A DNA stretch of 10,223 nucleotides from Thoreauomyces humboldtii. Taxonomy: Eukaryota; Chytridiomycota; Chytridiomycetes; Spizellomycetales; Powellomycetaceae. Below, piece by piece: positions 7,142-10,223 of this stretch. The DNA lies in assembly GCA_027596035.1 (NCBI GenBank), contig JADGJA010000819.1, positions 1 to 10,223 of the forward strand, written 5' to 3'. Position 1 is the stretch's first letter. The number at the start of each line of letters is the position of its first letter. The position numbers and the translations under genes were made by a program. Under the pieces are notes generated by a model. That model saw only the letters and a program-made list of their open reading frames with translations. It did no database searches and was not told where the DNA came from.

Positions 7142-8292
7142 TCACAGAAAGAGCAACCCATGGTTCGAGACCTCTCATTCGTGGGAGACTCTCCACCGGC
7201 ACATGTGGGGCAAGGGGGCGGGGAGGAGGAAGTGCCCGCGGTCTCCGCGGATGCGATATCATATCTGAGATTCTATTTTTGGACGCTGATGAACAGGGGA
7301 ACATTCGTCCTTGTACTGGGAGGTCCAAGTTTCTACAGAACTCACGGTAGGGTTGAACGTAGAGCGGAGTTTCGGTCCATGTGCACATGAGGCACCGTAA
7401 CGTAAATCGTATAGTTGGTATACAGCAAAGGTGGGGCCAATTCATCGCTGTCAGAAACGAGGACAGAGAGATCCTTTTCGTGTGTGCGTGCCCTCGTACA
7501 CAGCCGATCTGGCTTTACCAGAAGTTTACACGGACTACTACTATGATACCACCCACCATCCCATCTTCTCGTGTACTCGTGCGACCCCTGTACACGTCCG
7601 GCGCGTTCGGATGGTCCTGTACATCTTGCCCATTTTCATCCGCTATCGCACTTTTTCATGAATGTGTCCAAGCATGACCAGGTCTGTATCATGCCTGACC
7701 CTGGCTGGCGACCGGTCGGTCGGCTGGTCGGCGATGGCAGCGCCCAGAGGACTCCTTGTCTTACATATGGGTTTGCGAATGGGCGGGGAGCCAAGACCAC
7801 GGCGTTCAGACGGTTTCGGAACGCAGGACGGAGTGAGGGGCACGATCACACGCGACAGAAGATGATGCATTCCTTCGACCATCCTCAGGTTCCCTGCAAG
7901 TCTTGGCACCGACCAGAAGGGGGGGTGTGGCTTCAGCTGGCTTGATGGGCTCAGCACCACCAGCGATCCCTGATTCACAAGCGCCGGCACAAAAAAAAAT
8001 TCTACGCAGAACAATCAAACAAAAAAGAGATGATGGTCCTTTTCCTGGGTAGCGCAGAAAGACGCACAACAGCGAGACTCCGAGAGAGGGAGGCGGGCGG
8101 ACGGACCGGGAAGCCGGGAGGGCGGCTGCGCAGGGGTTTGGGCGCGGGAATTGCCCGTTGAATTTTGCTTGGCTCCGTCACACCCGACGAACGTACTGTA
8201 CGAGCAAAAGACGCAGCAGGCAGGAGCCAAACACAAACATAGAACATACCGGTACATGCAGACCCCTCGTATTCCTCGGCTTTTAACCCATA

Positions 8293-8313
8293 CCCCCCCC
8301 ACTCCCCGCCCCC
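8293..8313 (-). other. G-rich tract, possible G-quadruplex, in LicD promoter
   Basis: On the plus strand this is C8, ACT, C4, G, C5. The minus strand therefore has G-runs of 5, 4 and 8 that satisfy a four-run quadruplex pattern with 1- to 3-nt loops if the 8-run is split. It sits 17 nt upstream of the TATA box. Folding is predicted from the pattern only. Confidence 0.45.
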
Positions 8314-8329
8314 TGGCATATCGTTCTGG

Positions 8330-8336
8330 TATATAT
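8330..8336 (+). promoter_or_regulatory. Probable TATA box of the LicD-family gene
   Basis: TATATAT lies about 240 nt before the start codon and just after the C-rich tract. It is followed by a pyrimidine-rich leader with no ATG before 8571 that looks better. A leader of roughly 200 nt would result. Confidence 0.5.
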
Positions 8337-8570
8337 CTTTCTCGGAGCAGCCCGCTGCGCTTCGCCTCTCGTATTTTCAACACCTCGCACGTTATTTGCT
8401 TTTCCTCTCGTCGATACCGTATCACCCTCACTTGTCTCACTCCGGCAACACACCTTCGCACCTCACATTTAACACGAACTCACGTCGCACGCAACCCACC
8501 TCCGACTCGCTCTACGAAAGCGAAACACACCATTACCATTACCTGTACCTCCCGCCCTTCACCGCGCGAC

Positions 8571-9999
8571 ATGGTCCACATGCGTCCAGAGTACGGCCCA
8601 AATGCTAGCAAGACGATGGGAGCTCGTCGACGAATGACCTTTTACGCTCTGACCGCCATAGTCGGTCTCACGCTCCTATCCTTCTCATTCTCCCAAAATT
8701 CCGTCGAACGATCCATTTCCTCCAACTCCTCTTCCTCCTCTTCAGCACCAATACCACCAGCCGTGTCGTCCACCCACGCCGACAACAGCAACGTTCCATC
8801 ATCCGGCGCAAAGGTCGCAGCAGTGGCCAAAGTCGTGGCAGCACCACCACCTCCACCGCCACGGCCCGCACCACCATGTCTAGGACCCTGTCCATACCCG
8901 CCAAAGTACTCCAAAGAGGAAATCGCTCTGCAGAAACCCGACGTGTACGAGAAGTACGCCATCTTCGAGTCTCCCCCCGCCGAGGCGTTCATGGCTCCAC
9001 CAGGCATGCAACCCAGGGAGTCCGTCAAGCCAAAGGTTCAGGTCGGACCTCTGGTGCCAAAGTACTTTTACGAGCGACACTCGCACTACGACATCCGGTA
9101 CTTCAAGACGAGACATTCTCCCATCGACCCAAGGAGAACCGTCCAGATCAGGGACATGTTCCGAGCCTGGGCCACCTTTGCTGACTCCAACGAGATCATG
9201 TATTGGATCAACCACGGTTCCATGCTCGGATGGTTCTTCGGTGAACGTGTCATGCCCTGGGATGATGACATCGACATCCAGATGGTGAGTTCTTTATGTT
9301 CTTCTTTCGTGGCTCTGTTTTTTTGCGCAGAAACTCTTTTACTTATACGATCGTTTCCGCTTTATCCAGAACTCGAACACGCTGTACGAGCTCGCACGCT
9401 TCAACATGACGACCTTCACCTACGGGGAGACGACCTACCTCATCGACGTGAACCCCAACCACGTGAAACGGTTCTGGGAGCGTCACAACGTGATCGACGC
9501 CCGGTTCATCGACATGTCGTCGGGTCTCTTCATCGACATCACGGGTCTCGCCTATTCCGGACAGGACCAGGCGCGGGGCGGCGTTCCCACCGTCCGATGC
9601 AAGTCGCCCCACACCTACACCCTCCCCTCCATCTTCCCCCTCCATCGCGTCACCTACGAGGGCGTCGGGACGTGGAGACCCAACTCGGTCGTGTCCATCC
9701 TGAGGAAGGAGTACGGCGTCCACGTGTTGAACAAGCTCAACTTCAAGGGTCACACCTTCAAGCCCGAGTTGGCCCAGTGGATCGCGAACCCGCCACCCCA
9801 AAACGCTTCACCACCGCCACCAAAACCACCCGTGAAGCTACCGGCTGCACCGGAACCACAGGCACCCGTCCAAGCGCCTCCGTCATCGGCACCTGCACCT
9901 CCATCGTCACCTCCCGTCGCGAAGGAGGTGGAAAAAAAACCTGCGGCGGTCCCGTCGTCTGCGCCGGCGGAGCAGTCGCAGTTGAAGGCGCAGACGTGA
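8571..9999 (+). CDS. LicD/Mnn4-like membrane phosphotransferase
   Basis: Type II membrane protein of the LicD superfamily (fungal Mnn4, animal fukutin/FKRP, bacterial LicD), which adds phosphorylated groups such as mannosylphosphate to glycans, probably in the Golgi. Exons 8571-9284 and 9370-9999 give 447 residues; the intron is 85 nt, GTGAGT...CCAG, phase 0. After a basic stretch (RRR, 19-21) comes one membrane segment at about 22-40, then a Ser-rich and a Pro-rich stem (47-105) with C103 and C107. The catalytic core starts at about 190: INHGSMLGWFFGERVMPWDDDID (213-235), whose D231-D235 cluster is the presumed metal-binding site, then RFIDMSSGLFIDIT (283-296) and the closing HVLNKLNFKG region. 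The intron falls just after the acidic motif. Residues 378-447 are a Pro/Ala/Ser-rich tail with no fold. ATG 8571 is chosen as the first ATG; M4, M16 and M22 are later options. The exact donor and acceptor are unknown. Confidence 0.88.
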
Positions 10000-10223
10000 T
10001 CTCCCAGAGTGAAGTGATCGGGGTTTCAGTCCAACCTCACAAGACGCCTTTTCTCTTTTTTTTTTTTGTGTTTACCTCACCTATTCCTTCCCCTCACGCC
10101 ATGTATATAATATTAATCCCGCAGCCGGCTGCATTTGCCTACACAAAAACTTTTTGGCCTCAACACCGGGCAGCCGTTGGACTTCACATCGTCGGACGAC
10201 GAGCTTCGAGTGAGGGGGGGAAC
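10000..10223. other. 3' flank of the LicD gene
   Basis: 224 bp after the stop. It contains a 12-nt T run (10056-10067) and an AT-rich element, TATATAATATTAAT (about 10103-10116), which could be a poly(A) efficiency element or the TATA region of a gene beyond the window. No coding sequence is recognisable before the edge. Confidence 0.4.

Larger units (their letters stand above)
7013..8570. promoter_or_regulatory. Long divergent intergenic region, ACT-domain gene / LicD gene
   Basis: 1558 bp without a gene that I can support. The first 130 nt hold the inverted repeat and telomere-like tract. Open frames in 7101-7445, 7643-8014 and 8015-8461 (minus) and 7123-7350 and 7571-7945 (plus) have no recognisable domains and look incidental. 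The last 250 nt look like the LicD-gene promoter: a C-rich tract, a TATA box and a pyrimidine-rich leader rich in CACC/CTC. A poly(A) run (7990-7998) lies further upstream. Confidence 0.5.

Noticed and set aside
7150..7185. tRNA T-arm-like GGTTCGAGACC
   Set aside because: The flanking bases do not form a T stem, and no A box or acceptor stem can be found at the right distance.
7123..7350. Plus-strand open frame beginning in the right repeat arm
   Set aside because: Its ATG is merely the inverted copy of the ACT gene start, and the next codons are telomere repeat (LTLTL). Nothing after that resembles a protein family.
7643..8461. Minus-strand open frames upstream of the LicD gene
   Set aside because: They overlap its promoter, TATA box and leader, are rich in Arg/Pro/Ser as expected of GC-rich non-coding DNA, and show no domain.
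8642..9028. Minus-strand frame with Gly/Glu-rich runs
   Set aside because: Antisense shadow of the Ser- and Pro-rich stem of the LicD-family protein.

Overview
The window looks like nuclear DNA of a fungus that still makes a flagellum, most likely a chytrid-type zoosporic fungus. It has compact genes with short GT-AG introns (about 60-130 bp, many with CTRAY-like branch sites), fungal-type housekeeping genes (Ram1, Cox12, an Mpr1-like acetyltransferase, an Mnn4/LicD-type enzyme), and a gene for DZIP1, a cilium/basal-body protein absent from fungi that lost cilia. The lineage is inferred from gene content, not from a database match.

Six protein genes can be supported. From left to right: (1) DZIP1, minus strand, five exons, cut by the left edge just after its C2H2 zinc finger (1-968); (2) an intronless Mpr1-like GNAT N-acetyltransferase, plus strand (1731-2369); (3) protein farnesyltransferase beta subunit RAM1, minus strand, six exons with all zinc ligands present (2884-4622); (4) cytochrome c oxidase subunit VIb COX12, plus strand, three exons, the first intron being of the rare GC-AG class (4984-5429); (5) an intronless CASTOR-like ACT-domain protein, minus strand (6542-7012); (6) a type II membrane LicD/Mnn4-like phosphotransferase, plus strand, two exons (8571-9999).

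The genes form three divergent pairs: DZIP1/MPR1-like, RAM1/COX12 and ACT/LicD. They share intergenic regions of 762, 361 and 1558 bp; the stretches between convergent 3' ends are 514 and 1112 bp. I see no functional cluster: the genes serve cilium assembly, small-molecule acetylation, prenylation, respiration, possible amino-acid sensing and cell-surface glycosylation.

The most unusual non-coding structure is at 7008-7141. A 36-bp inverted repeat with one mismatch and a 48-nt spacer duplicates, in inverted orientation, the leader and start codon of the ACT-domain gene. The outer end of the second copy overlaps by 2 nt a short run of telomere-type CCCTAA repeat. I found no tRNA, rRNA, CRISPR array or recognisable transposase.
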